Shown one piece after another: positions 17,089-27,305 of a DNA stretch of 64,000 bases (the stretch's first letter is position 1; every line of letters begins with the position of its first letter). The stretch is from RGIG3701 sp031553595. Its GTDB lineage: Bacteria > Planctomycetota > Planctomycetia > Pirellulales > Thermoguttaceae. The notes beneath the pieces were generated by a model. That model saw nothing but the letters and a program-made list of their open reading frames with translations, had not been told where the DNA came from and searched no databases. The position numbers and the translations under genes are program-made. The stretch spans positions 1-64,000 of the forward strand of contig JAVBLI010000018.1 in NCBI GenBank assembly GCA_031553595.1. The letters are read 5' to 3'.

Positions 17089-19143
17089 ATGAAAACGACG
17101 AAACGATTTTTCGCGGCGCACGTTCTGCTGGCTGCGATGATGCTCCTTCTCCCCCGCGGCACACAGGCGCAGGAGGAAGAAACGCCGACGACGGATGAAA
17201 TCATTTCGGTCACGCAACACCCGCGGTTCGGCAAAATCACCGTGCGAAAAAACTGGGGCGGCAACATGTTCGGGGGATGGCCGGGTGCGAAGGAAGTGGA
17301 CCGCGAATTCACGGATGTCGAGCTGTCCGACGCGATGCGGAAGGAGATCATGGCATACGTCTGCGACCGGATGCTCAACGCCCGGGGCCTCGTCGGTACG
17401 GTGGTTACCCACCCGCCCAAAAAGACGATGCGGGTGCGCGATTATTGCATCGACGCCGCCACCCGCAAGGTGCTGGCCGACGCCTTTCAAGCACACGCGT
17501 CGCTGTCGCCCAACGCCACTTTCTTCAAAACTGGCACAGACATCGGCAGCAATCCACCGATCATGTTTTGGAACGACAAATTGTCGATCATGCTCGACGA
17601 TTCCGATTCTTTCACGGTCATGCTCGGCGACAAGCGATTCGTCCTGGACGGCAAAGAAATTTGGGCACGCGGGACGCTCGACAAAGCATTCGCCACGGCA
17701 CTGGATGTGTTCAAGGCCGCCTGCACGGAAGAGATGCTGGCGCTGGATTCCGAAGACGACGAAGAGGAAGATGACGGCGACGATGGCGAATCGCCTCAGG
17801 ATGAATTCCTCAAAAAAATCACGGAACCGGGGCACTCCATCCCCATGACGATGACGGACATCCGCGTGCCGATTAAGGATCCGGAAGCGGTGCCGGGAAT
17901 CCTGGCTACGTTCGCTGCGCCAGAGGATTTCGTCAAGGAACTCTCTGCGGCGTGGTTCTCCAGGGATTCTGAAAATCGCAATAATGCGCTGCAATTCACG
18001 GCGTTTCATGTCCGGGCGCTGCCGCTGAAGGAAAACGACTGGCGGGCGTTGCTGCGGGTGGCGCGGGCCTGGCCAGATGAGGAATGGACGGTGGCGGAGA
18101 TTCTCATCAAAGGCGGACGACCGGAGGGGCTGGAGATCGCGAGGTGGTGGCTGGGGAGCGAGACTGCCCGCAAGGTGGTGAGCGGTTTGAGTCTTCTGGA
18201 GGAAGCCGACACGCCGCTGGCCGAGGAAGATATTCGCCGGCTGGTGGAACTGTTGAAGGACAAACGGGCTTACATTCATGGTATGATGATGGCGGATATG
18301 GCGATAGGATTTCCCCGCCCGCTGGCCGCCCGCGTGCTGGATACGCTCATGGAAAAAGGCCTGTCCGACCGTGCGAAAGACATGGTGCTGGAGCATCTCG
18401 TCCAGCCCGACGCCCTGGCCGCCTACGACGAAACGAAGTTCGCGCACTTTCTGGCGGAGATCAAAAATCCCGACCTGACCGTGGACGCGTTCTGGCAACT
18501 CGTGGCGGACGCCGGTTTTCGGCTGGAGGAAACGCAGTTTTCCGATTGCCTTGGCGAAATCCTGGAGCCTGATCAGCCGTGGGATAACGACGATGCAGTC
18601 GACGATTGGGAGACAGACGAAGATAATGCGGACCTCGCGGCGGATTCCGACGCGGATGATTGCCCGCCGTGGAACGAGAGCGAGCTCCGCAACTATTTCA
18701 CTTATTCGCCGCAACTGGCGGAACTCCTGCGCGATGCCGGCGACCCGCGCTGGCGGTTCGTGCTCGTGCAGGCGTGTTTCGAAAAACGCGAAAACGGCGA
18801 GTCCCGGAAGTACATCCGCAACTACATCCGTTACTTCGCCGGGCAAAACGAATTGCTGCCGATGCTCGATTTCATTCACCGGCACCCAGAAACGCTGGTC
18901 ATTGACGAGGCGAATCGGAATCCGTATGTCGTGTGGAGCGATCACGATAAGAGTCAATTCGCATTCGACGCCATTCTCGCGGCCATGGCCTGCGACCTGA
19001 CGCCCGACGCGTGCGATGCGTACGCCGAAGCCGTGCGGAAACTGACCGAGAAATCGTCCGGTAAAAATTGGGAATACAAACGCAAACAATTCGATTCCGC
19101 CCTGGAGAAACAGCGGCAAAAGCATCGCGCGGCGAAAAACTAG
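17089..19143 (+). CDS. Secreted protein with repeat region, paralogue of the gene at 19348
   Basis: The 684-residue product has a signal peptide (ending near RGTQAQ). It has an N-terminal domain of about 230 residues unique to this copy, an acidic linker (EDDEEEDDGDD) near residue 225 and a helical HEAT-like region. A conserved block EILIKGGRPEGLEIARWWL lies near residue 340. The C-terminus ends EKQRQKHRAAKN. GGGAG precedes the ATG by 8 bp. From about residue 280 onward it aligns throughout with the next gene, including long identical DNA stretches, so the two arose by tandem duplication. I do not recognise a named family or a function. Confidence 0.65.
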   Translation: MKTTKRFFAAHVLLAAMMLLLPRGTQAQEEETPTTDEIISVTQHPRFGKITVRKNWGGNMFGGWPGAKEVDREFTDVELSDAMRKEIMAYVCDRMLNARGLVGTVVTHPPKKTMRVRDYCIDAATRKVLADAFQAHASLSPNATFFKTGTDIGSNPPIMFWNDKLSIMLDDSDSFTVMLGDKRFVLDGKEIWARGTLDKAFATALDVFKAACTEEMLALDSEDDEEEDDGDDGESPQDEFLKKITEPGHSIPMTMTDIRVPIKDPEAVPGILATFAAPEDFVKELSAAWFSRDSENRNNALQFTAFHVRALPLKENDWRALLRVARAWPDEEWTVAEILIKGGRPEGLEIARWWLGSETARKVVSGLSLLEEADTPLAEEDIRRLVELLKDKRAYIHGMMMADMAIGFPRPLAARVLDTLMEKGLSDRAKDMVLEHLVQPDALAAYDETKFAHFLAEIKNPDLTVDAFWQLVADAGFRLEETQFSDCLGEILEPDQPWDNDDAVDDWETDEDNADLAADSDADDCPPWNESELRNYFTYSPQLAELLRDAGDPRWRFVLVQACFEKRENGESRKYIRNYIRYFAGQNELLPMLDFIHRHPETLVIDEANRNPYVVWSDHDKSQFAFDAILAAMACDLTPDACDAYAEAVRKLTEKSSGKNWEYKRKQFDSALEKQRQKHRAAKN

Positions 19144-19160
19144 AGCACATCGGCCCCAAA

Positions 19161-19279
19161 AACAACAGCCGGGAATGCAGCGAAGCGGAATGACCGGATA
19201 AGCGCCGCCGTGTGTTTCCCCACTTCGATCCGGTCATTGCACGTCACTGCGTTCCCTTCCATTCCAGGCTGCTGTTTTC
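19161..19279. repeat. 3'-end inverted-repeat element, copy 3
   Basis: The left arm at 19161-19199 (AACAACAGCCGGGAATG...GACCGGAT) pairs with the right arm at 19228-19278 (ATCCGGTCATT...GGCTGCTGTTTT). The right arm has a short insertion. The element starts 17 bp after the stop of the preceding gene and separates the two paralogues. The spacer carries the conserved TTTCCCCACTTCG. Confidence 0.9.
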
Positions 19280-19347
19280 ATGCAAAACAAACCAATTTAC
19301 GACGTGTGGGATATAAAACGACAACCATCTCTCGTATAGAGACAATC

Positions 19348-20949
19348 ATGCACCTCAAAATGAACTTCCTCATGCTGTGCACCCTCGTGGCCGTGCTGAT
19401 TTCCTCGACTTCCGGCGTGCGTGCCGACGAGGTGGATGCGGCGTATGACGGGCCGCACAAAGCGCTGATGCTGCGGATCACCGAAAGAGTTCCTGTTTTT
19501 ACCATGGCAGGGGCGACCCGTGTGGCGATTCGCGACGCTGAGATGGTTCAAAAAATCCTGGAATCGTATGCGTCGCCGGAAGAATTTGTGGAGCAGTTGT
19601 CCGCCGCGTGGTTCTCGGATAATGAAGAAGTGCGCAGGGATGCGTTGGTTTTTACATCCTGTCACATGAAGTTACTGCCGCTTGGGGAAAAGCAGTGGCG
19701 GGAGCTGCTGCAAATCGCGGCGCAGTCGCCCCGGGGGGAGGAGTCCGTGGCTGCCATTCTCATCAAAGGCGGTCGGCCGGAGGGCCTGGAGATCGCGCGG
19801 CGGTGGCTGGCCGATGAGGATACGTATCGCGTCGAGCGGGGGGTGAGTCTTCTTGGTTTGCCGGAAAAACTCGAGGACGAAGATATTCAGCGGCTGCTCG
19901 ATTTATTGACGACCGACCGGAGTTCCGAAAATGCGAAATCGCTGGCGATTGATGTCAGCACGTCGTGGCGGTGCCCGTTGTCGTTTTGGGTACTGGAACA
20001 ATTGATGGCCTGCGGCCTTGCGGATCGCGCGAAGGACACCGTGCTGAACAATCTCGTCTGGCCCGAGGCCCTGGCGGCCTACGACGAAGCCAAATTCGCA
20101 CGGTTTCTGGCGGAGATCAAAAATCCCGACCTGACCATGGACGCGTTTTGGCAACTCGTGAAAGAAGCGGGCTTTCGCCTGGATGAGACCCAGTGCACGG
20201 AGTGGTCGGAAGACGAGGCGGACGACGAAGACGACGAACGGAGTGATGGTGAAGAAGAAGCGGAGGACGTGGAAGACGAGAAACCTGTCGATGCAATAGA
20301 ACATTTCAGAGATTATTACAAGCAGCCGTGGAGCGAGAAAGAGCGACGCGACTACTTCACATACTCGCCCGTGCTGGCGGATTTTTTGCGGCAAGCGAAC
20401 GACCCGCGATGGCGGTTTATGCTGGTACAGGCGTGTCTGGAAAACCGCACGAACACGAAGACCGGCGCGTCGCGGAAATATATCCGGCATTACACTCACA
20501 ACTTCGCCGGTATCAACGAACTGCGGCCCATGCTCGATTTCATTCGCCGGCATCCGGAAACGGTGATTACCGACGATTACGTCCGAAATCCGGAGGCGGT
20601 GGATTGGGGCGTACCCGGGAAGGACGACTTCACGTATGACGCCATCATGGCGGCGCTGGCGTGCGACCTGACGCCGGACGAGTGTCTGGAATATACTCAG
20701 GCCTCGCTGGAATTGTTCGCGCAGGTTTATGAAACAGCTTGGGAGAGGCTGCTACTGAAAGCAAAAAAAGAATACATCCATGATGACGAAGAGGATGAAT
20801 CGTCGAAGCTGGATTCTATCCACGCCGAGGTGGAGTGGCGATTAGAGCAGGAAAATACGACCTGGGCGGAACACATGCTCGAACTGAAAGACGCCCTGGA
20901 GAAACAGCGGCAAAAGCATCGCGCGGCAGCGTCCGCGGCGACAAACTAA
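19348..20949 (+). CDS. Secreted protein, tandem paralogue of the gene at 17089
   Basis: The 533-residue product has a signal peptide (ending near SGVRAD). It keeps the shared helical region (ILIKGGRPEGLEIARRWL near residue 140), a strongly acidic insert near residues 285-315 and the same C-terminal EKQRQKHRAA. It lacks the 230-residue N-terminal domain of its paralogue. A stretch of about 37 bases at the 3' end and another around the codons for AEIKNPDLT are identical or nearly so between copies, indicating recent duplication or gene conversion. ATG 19348 is chosen because upstream in-frame sequence is inverted-repeat DNA. The Shine-Dalgarno is weak. Function is unknown. Confidence 0.65.
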   Translation: MHLKMNFLMLCTLVAVLISSTSGVRADEVDAAYDGPHKALMLRITERVPVFTMAGATRVAIRDAEMVQKILESYASPEEFVEQLSAAWFSDNEEVRRDALVFTSCHMKLLPLGEKQWRELLQIAAQSPRGEESVAAILIKGGRPEGLEIARRWLADEDTYRVERGVSLLGLPEKLEDEDIQRLLDLLTTDRSSENAKSLAIDVSTSWRCPLSFWVLEQLMACGLADRAKDTVLNNLVWPEALAAYDEAKFARFLAEIKNPDLTMDAFWQLVKEAGFRLDETQCTEWSEDEADDEDDERSDGEEEAEDVEDEKPVDAIEHFRDYYKQPWSEKERRDYFTYSPVLADFLRQANDPRWRFMLVQACLENRTNTKTGASRKYIRHYTHNFAGINELRPMLDFIRRHPETVITDDYVRNPEAVDWGVPGKDDFTYDAIMAALACDLTPDECLEYTQASLELFAQVYETAWERLLLKAKKEYIHDDEEDESSKLDSIHAEVEWRLEQENTTWAEHMLELKDALEKQRQKHRAAASAATN

Positions 20950-20973
20950 AACATTAACCCAAAGGAGAATGAT

Positions 20974-22032
<1,059 letters not shown>

Positions 22033-22050
22033 CGGACGCGGTGTGGCTGC

Positions 22051-22162
22051 AAGAACAGCAGCCGGGAGGGGAGCGGAATGCAATGACGCGAAGAGACCGG
22101 ATAAGAATGGCCGAATATTTCCCCACTTCTATCCGGTCTCTGCGCTAACGGCTACTGTTCTT
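22051..22162. repeat. 3'-end inverted-repeat element, copy 4
   Basis: AAGAACAGCAGCCGGGA at the left pairs with GGCTACTGTTCTT at 22150-22162, and the core GAGACCGGATA pairs with TATCCGGTCTC. The element starts 18 bp after the TIM-barrel stop. It lies between convergent genes, 26 bp from the end of the Sua5-phosphatase gene. Confidence 0.9.
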
Positions 22163-22188
22163 GTGGTTACGCCAATTTTATAACTGCG

Positions 22189-23361
22189 CTAAAGTATTTT
22201 CATCGCCCCAAGCGTCACCGCCAGTTCGCGCGCAAATTCCGGCGCAGCGAATTCCCGCTGCAATTCCTGATAAATCTGCCTCGCCGTCTGCTGATACACT
22301 TCCAGGGTGCCGCCGAAGGGATCCGAAACACCGCCGTATTTCTCCGCCAGCACGTGCAGCCGCGGCGCCACGGCCGGCCACATTCGTAGCGCCTGCTGGG
22401 CGTGCGTTTCCGTCATGACATACACGAAATCCGCCCACTGCAGCATCCCCGGCGTCACCGGCCGACTGCGGTGCGCACGCATATTCATGCCGTAATCCCG
22501 CATGGCGACCTGGATGCCGAAAATGCTCGCGGGCGTGCTTTCATAAACGGACGTCCCGGCCGAATGGACATACACGCCGTGCTCGCGGAGCGTTTCCGGA
22601 ATGGTTTCCGTCTGTTGCGCGAGAAGTTTTTTCGCCAGCGCCTCGGCCAGCGGACTGCGGCACGTATTTCCCGTGCACAGCAGCAGAATCTGCATTTCGC
22701 ACCGCTGCCGGATATCGGCCCGGGAGCACACCCCCTCGCGCAACACCCGGATTTCCTCCGTTTCCGGCGCGATTCGCACCACCGTGGACGGCATTTTATA
22801 CCGGCTCGGCCCGTCATCAAAAATCACGTCCACCCGGTCTGCCAGCGCCCGAATGACGTCCGCGCCGGAGATGGTGTCTGCCTGGCCGGAGAGATTCGCG
22901 CTGGTGAGCACCACGGGAAAGTCCGCCGCCCGCAGCACGTCCTGCGTGAACGCATGCGCGGGAACACGCAGGCCCACGGAATTTTCCGGCGCCACGTATT
23001 TTTTCGTTTCCGCGGGCAGTGCGTGAATCGCGCTTTGCGGCGAGCCGGCGTCACACACCAGGGTAATGGGCCCGGGCAGCGACCGCCGCGCCAGCCGGCC
23101 GGCCATGACGCCCCACTGGGGCACGTACTTCCGCGCTTCCGAAGCATCCGCCACCGCCACGGTAAACGGATGTGATTCCGGACGATTTTTCGCCGCCATC
23201 AGCCGCGCGACCGCCGCCGGGGAGTCCGCACGCACCGCGATTCCGTACACCGTTTCCGTGGGCAGAACCACCAGTTCCCCCTCCGAAAGCGCCTTCACCG
23301 CCGCGTCTCGGGCGTCTGACTGTGCGGCATGCGGGGCGAGCTGGAAAATTTTTGCGGACAT
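22189..23361 (-). CDS. Threonylcarbamoyl-AMP synthase (Sua5/YrdC) fused to low-molecular-weight phosphotyrosine phosphatase
   Basis: Residues about 10-205 are a Sua5/YrdC domain (LPTETVYGIAVRAD, SLPGPITLV, VVLTSANLSG). This domain makes threonylcarbamoyl-AMP for the t6A37 modification of ANN-decoding tRNAs. Residues about 223-385 are a low-molecular-weight protein tyrosine phosphatase with the catalytic loop CTGNTCRS (Cys about 229, Arg 235) and a C-terminal general-acid region SDPFGG. The join carries Met 223, which could also be an internal start. ATG 23361 has AAAGG 8 bp upstream. Similar fusions occur in other planctomycetes. It is divergent from the DNA methyltransferase gene. Confidence 0.9.
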   Translation of the reverse strand: MSAKIFQLAPHAAQSDARDAAVKALSEGELVVLPTETVYGIAVRADSPAAVARLMAAKNRPESHPFTVAVADASEARKYVPQWGVMAGRLARRSLPGPITLVCDAGSPQSAIHALPAETKKYVAPENSVGLRVPAHAFTQDVLRAADFPVVLTSANLSGQADTISGADVIRALADRVDVIFDDGPSRYKMPSTVVRIAPETEEIRVLREGVCSRADIRQRCEMQILLLCTGNTCRSPLAEALAKKLLAQQTETIPETLREHGVYVHSAGTSVYESTPASIFGIQVAMRDYGMNMRAHRSRPVTPGMLQWADFVYVMTETHAQQALRMWPAVAPRLHVLAEKYGGVSDPFGGTLEVYQQTARQIYQELQREFAAPEFARELAVTLGAMKIL

Positions 23362-23477
23362 AAATCGGCCTTTCTTCAAAAATGCGAAATCTGAATTTTC
23401 TATTCTCAAGCCACTTGAAAATTCCGTTCACAGCCAAAGAGCGAGCCGCCTTTCCCGGAGGGTAAGCAGCGGACAAG

Positions 23478-23506
23478 TTGGAAAACTCAGCGGTTCCGGG
23501 TATAAT
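23478..23506 (+). promoter_or_regulatory. Promoter 1 of the DNA methyltransferase gene
   Basis: TTGGAA and a perfect TATAAT are 17 bp apart, about 113 bp upstream of the methyltransferase ATG. Confidence 0.6.
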
Positions 23507-23546
23507 ATACTCGCCCCTCATTTTTTCGCAAGTGGCGCGAGCACAA

Positions 23547-23574
23547 TTGACGGAAATTCAGAAAAAACTATAAT
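23547..23574 (+). promoter_or_regulatory. Promoter 2 of the DNA methyltransferase gene
   Basis: TTGACG and a perfect TATAAT are 16 bp apart, with a predicted start about 40 bp before the ATG at 23619. With the site at 23478 it forms a tandem promoter pair. Confidence 0.65.
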
Positions 23575-23618
23575 AGGCATATTCATTTTCCATTTTTCAC
23601 CCCTCACTTCACGTTCCC

Positions 23619-24476
23619 ATGACGATTCCCCTCGGCGTACAAAACGAAGACTGCATCACCGGAATGGCGAAACTCCCGAAAAACAGCGTGCAACTGGTTT
23701 TCGCAGACCCGCCGTTTAATATCGGATATGAATATGACGTGTATCATGACACCCGGTGTGCGAAAGAATATGTGGCGTGGTGCCGGCGGTGGATGAAAGA
23801 GGTGAAGCGGGTGCTGACGCCGAACGGCACGTTCTGGCTGGCGATCGGCGACGAATACGCCGCGGAGCTGAAAGTGGAAATGACGCACAATTTGGGCTTC
23901 ACGTGCCGCAGCTGGGTGATCTGGTATTACACTTTTGGCGTCAACTGCCGGCGGAAGTTTAACCGCTCCCACGTGCATCTGTTTCACATGGTCAAGGACC
24001 CGGATCATTTCGTTTTTAACGCGGATGACCAGGCCGTCCGCGTTCCCTCCGCCCGGCAACTGATTTATAATGATTCTCGTGCGAATCCCCACGGCCGACT
24101 GCCCGATGACACCTGGATTCTCCGCCCGCAGGACGTCACCGCCCCGGACGGTGCCCTGGGATTTCAGGCAGAAGAAGACACCTGGTGTTTTTCCCGGGTC
24201 TGTGGGACGTTCAAAGAACGCGAAGGCTGGCACGGCTGTCAGATGCCGGAACAGCTTTTGGGGCGGATCATCCGCGTTTCGAGTAACCCCGGCGACACGG
24301 TTCTGGATCCCTTCACCGGCAGCGGAACCACGCTGGCCGCGGCGAAGAAACTCGGACGGAATTATCTCGGGTACGAACTTTCCGAAGAATACAGCCTTCG
24401 CGCCACCGAGCGTCTCGCGGCGTGTGAGCCCGGTGGTCCCCTAACGGGATTTTTGTTGCACGAAAGTAAAAAATGA
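23619..24476 (+). CDS. Beta-class DNA methyltransferase (N6-adenine or N4-cytosine)
   Basis: The 285-residue enzyme has the catalytic motif IV DPPFNIGYEYD near residue 31 and the AdoMet-binding motif I DPFTGSGTT near residue 230. This is the beta-class order with the target-recognition region between them. It should transfer a methyl group to the exocyclic amine of adenine (or cytosine); the target sequence cannot be read. No restriction endonuclease or specificity subunit is adjacent, so it looks like an orphan regulator-type methylase similar in layout to CcrM/YhdJ. No strong Shine-Dalgarno is seen before ATG 23619, although two good promoters precede it. Confidence 0.88.
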   Translation: MTIPLGVQNEDCITGMAKLPKNSVQLVFADPPFNIGYEYDVYHDTRCAKEYVAWCRRWMKEVKRVLTPNGTFWLAIGDEYAAELKVEMTHNLGFTCRSWVIWYYTFGVNCRRKFNRSHVHLFHMVKDPDHFVFNADDQAVRVPSARQLIYNDSRANPHGRLPDDTWILRPQDVTAPDGALGFQAEEDTWCFSRVCGTFKEREGWHGCQMPEQLLGRIIRVSSNPGDTVLDPFTGSGTTLAAAKKLGRNYLGYELSEEYSLRATERLAACEPGGPLTGFLLHESKK

Positions 24477-24610
24477 CGTGTCCCGTGCGTGCCACTCTTC
24501 CGCTGACGCACTTCCTCCCGCCTGCGGTGAAAATTCTCGTGAATCTCCATGTTTTTCCAGCAAAAAATCATAAAAACACGATTTTTCGGAGAAAAGCCGT
24601 AAATAATCGT

Positions 24611-24639
24611 TGTCTCGCCGCATTTCTTGTGTTAAAATA
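24611..24639 (+). promoter_or_regulatory. Sigma70-like promoter for the membrane TPR gene
   Basis: TTGTCT and TAAAAT are separated by 17 bp, giving a leader of about 95 nt before ATG 24741. The rest of the 264-bp gap shows no other clear feature. Confidence 0.6.
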
Positions 24640-24740
24640 GAGGTGATTATGTGCTGATCACAAAAAAATATTTATCCGATTTTCCGGTTTTTTCCCATTC
24701 CGGAATTCATTCATATATCATATAACACGGGATACTGAAA

Positions 24741-27305
24741 ATGCAGGTAAAAGATCCGTCGGCGGCCCCACGAAAACTGGGGATTTTTGATTTTTTTGCG
24801 GCACTGGCGGCCTGTGCGTGGCTTGCGATTCTCTTTTTTCTTTATTCGCGGCACCCGGAAGTCCATTTTCTGATTCGCGTACTCGCCATTTCCCCCCTAG
24901 CGCTGGCCGGCGGAGCGGTGTGCTTCCTGTTTTTGTGGCGTCCGCTGCCGAAAGAGGATCCGAATACCATTTCCCACGAGGATTTCGGCGTGGCATTACG
25001 CGCTAAGAAAATTGCGGCGCTTTACATTACGCTTCCCTTCCTGAAACGCACTGCGCGGAAGGAAGTCGTGCCCGCGGCGATCACGGCGGGAGTGCTTTTT
25101 TTGCTGGGAATTACGCCCCTGGGGCCTTTCCGCGGTGTGAAAATTACGTACCCGGATCCTTCTGTGCTGGTGGCGCGCGACATTTTGCGTCCGATGATGG
25201 TTCTCGCCGGGGATTCCCTGGCGGTGCTGGCGCCGCCGACGCTTTCTCCTCAGACGGAATCCTGGGAAAAAATCATTCCCGCGAAAAATGCCGGGACGAA
25301 AATTTATCGGCTGATTTTCCAGGGGAAATATTCAGAGGCGGCAGACCTGGCCGGGCTCACACGGAGTACCGGGGGGCCGGACGCGGCGGACCCGCTGGTG
25401 GCGCGCGGACAGGCGCAAGCGCTGTTTTTGATGGGCGATTATGAAAACGCCCTGAAACACCTCAGCGATTTACCGCCGACTTCCCCGGAAATTTCGCTGC
25501 AAATCGCGGTGGCCCATCTTTATCTCGGAAATTTGAGCACGGCCGAGGAGCTGATGCATTCCAGCACAAGACCGGTTATGCCGGTGGATTTTCACGGTCA
25601 GGATTTTATCACGGAACACCTGCTGTTACTGGTTAACGCGTTGCGCGGGAAGGATCTCCAGAAAACGGGCGAAAATCTGACTAAATTATGGAATACGCAG
25701 CGGGATCTGTACATCCGTTCTCTGTATCCTGAAGAGGCGGAGGAAACGGAGTCAAAAGCGACGGCGGAAAAGGAAACAGCCGCGGTGGCGCAGCCGGGCG
25801 GTGAAAAAACGGTATCTCTGCTGGAGGCGATCCGCCAGGCGGAGAACAGGAAAGGTGGAATTTCGAAAGAGCAACTCCACGCTTCGCGACTCCAGAAGGG
25901 GGATTTTCTGGTGGTGAATAATAACCACGTGGTGCATCTGGCGCTGCAGGGGTCATATGCCGGCGCGTACCGGGAGGCTGAACTGACGAAACACCTCTGC
26001 CAGGCGGATTTTTCGGAGGGAACACAGCGGCTGGCGCAACTGGCCACGGCCTCCGCCTGGAACACGCAGGGGGTGATGCTGGCGTGTTTCGAAAAACACA
26101 TGCCCCCGGAGACGGCCTCTGCGGAGGACAAAAAAACGAAAAAAACGCCTGAAAAATCCCCCCAGACGGCTGAAAACGCCAAAATGGCGGAGAATATTTT
26201 GAAGGACAGCCCGTTGCCCCTGGAGTGTTTCCAGCATGCGGAATCTTTCCTGAAAAAGATGGCGGAGGCGGAAAATTCCATGCTCCGGACGCTGCTGCGG
26301 AATAATCAGCTGCTGTATTACATCCGCAGCGAGTTCCCCGGCCCGGCCATCCCCACCGCCGAGAAATTCGAAAAAACGGCTGCGGACATCCTGAACGCCG
26401 TGCGGGATGAAAATCAGAAGCAGCGGGCGAAACTTGACACGGGGTATGACGCGGACAAAATTCCCACGTGGGTCCTGGCCACGCAATTATCCCTGATGGA
26501 TTATTATATGAAAGTGGACGGGCGGGAGAAAAACAGTGAAGCCATGCTGGAGACGGTCATTCTCGTGGCCCCGGCCCGGCTAGGCCCCGATTCCTTAACG
26601 GAACTGGATGCCAGGTCGCGGTTTATCGAGGCGCGACTTTTAGACCGTTTCGCGAAAAACAGTAAAATGGGTTCCCTGAAAGAGACGGAGGCCATGCTCC
26701 GCCGGACGCTGGAGACGGCGAAAAAAACGCTTCCCCCGAATCATCCCGTCCTGGCCCGGCTGCTGACCAGCAGTGCCCGCATGACGCTGCTGCAAAAATC
26801 CGCAGAGCCGGCGAAAAAAGCCCGCCCGATCATTCAGGAAGCGCTGGCGATTTATGAAACGCTGGAAATTCCGGAAATCAATCAGGGTAAGTATCTCGCG
26901 AAAGCCACGGATTTTCTGATTCAGTCCCTGCTGGTGACGGAAGCGGATGAGTCGGCGGGAGACGCGGCGAAACAAAACACGCTCCCCGGCGAGATGACGG
27001 CTTTCCGGAGTCAGATTCTCGCGAATTACGGACGGGACTCGCTCATGATGGCCGACTGGTGGCGAGACCGCGGGTTTATGTATTCCGTAAATGACCAGGA
27101 TCCTGCGAGTGCCGCGGGCGCAATCCGCGAGTATGAAAAGGCCGCGGAGATTTACCGGAACATTTTCGGAGAAAACTCGAAGCATTTTTTACTGACCGGC
27201 ATGCAGACTTTCCTCAGCGAAAGTAAGCCGGCCGGCGCCACCGGGAAGACGCCGAAAACGAATAACGCGGGAAATAATTCCGCGAAACCCTCCGGAAAGA
27301 AATGA
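24741..27305 (+). CDS. Membrane protein with tetratricopeptide-like repeats
   Basis: The 854-residue protein has two hydrophobic segments near residues 20-38 and 44-66 and a third near 112-130. A long soluble part of TPR-like helical pairs follows (for example YSEAADLAGL, ALFLMGDYENALKHL and, at the end, EYEKAAEIYRNIFGENSKHF). Charged low-complexity stretches rich in Glu, Lys and Ala lie near residues 335-360 and 455-480, the latter with EKSPQTAENAKMAENI. The C-terminus is Asn/Lys-rich. It probably acts as a scaffold on one side of the membrane. I do not recognise a named family. Its stop abuts the convergent YbjN-like gene with no intervening base. Confidence 0.7.
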   Translation: MQVKDPSAAPRKLGIFDFFAALAACAWLAILFFLYSRHPEVHFLIRVLAISPLALAGGAVCFLFLWRPLPKEDPNTISHEDFGVALRAKKIAALYITLPFLKRTARKEVVPAAITAGVLFLLGITPLGPFRGVKITYPDPSVLVARDILRPMMVLAGDSLAVLAPPTLSPQTESWEKIIPAKNAGTKIYRLIFQGKYSEAADLAGLTRSTGGPDAADPLVARGQAQALFLMGDYENALKHLSDLPPTSPEISLQIAVAHLYLGNLSTAEELMHSSTRPVMPVDFHGQDFITEHLLLLVNALRGKDLQKTGENLTKLWNTQRDLYIRSLYPEEAEETESKATAEKETAAVAQPGGEKTVSLLEAIRQAENRKGGISKEQLHASRLQKGDFLVVNNNHVVHLALQGSYAGAYREAELTKHLCQADFSEGTQRLAQLATASAWNTQGVMLACFEKHMPPETASAEDKKTKKTPEKSPQTAENAKMAENILKDSPLPLECFQHAESFLKKMAEAENSMLRTLLRNNQLLYYIRSEFPGPAIPTAEKFEKTAADILNAVRDENQKQRAKLDTGYDADKIPTWVLATQLSLMDYYMKVDGREKNSEAMLETVILVAPARLGPDSLTELDARSRFIEARLLDRFAKNSKMGSLKETEAMLRRTLETAKKTLPPNHPVLARLLTSSARMTLLQKSAEPAKKARPIIQEALAIYETLEIPEINQGKYLAKATDFLIQSLLVTEADESAGDAAKQNTLPGEMTAFRSQILANYGRDSLMMADWWRDRGFMYSVNDQDPASAAGAIREYEKAAEIYRNIFGENSKHFLLTGMQTFLSESKPAGATGKTPKTNNAGNNSAKPSGKK

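Noticed and set aside
16525..19125. Long antisense open frame (866 codons) opposite the secreted paralogue gene
   Set aside because: It shadows a real gene in GC-rich DNA, has no ribosome binding site, and its composition (rich in His, Arg, Pro) is typical of antisense frames. Similar shadows opposite 11.7-13.6 kb and 42.8-44.4 kb were rejected for the same reason.
19210..19347. N-terminal extension of the gene at 19348 through the inverted repeat
   Set aside because: The extra codons are repeat-arm sequence and lie before the signal peptide, which starts properly at ATG 19348.
23619..24476. Restriction-modification system
   Set aside because: Neither neighbour (Sua5-phosphatase, membrane TPR protein) resembles a nuclease or specificity subunit.
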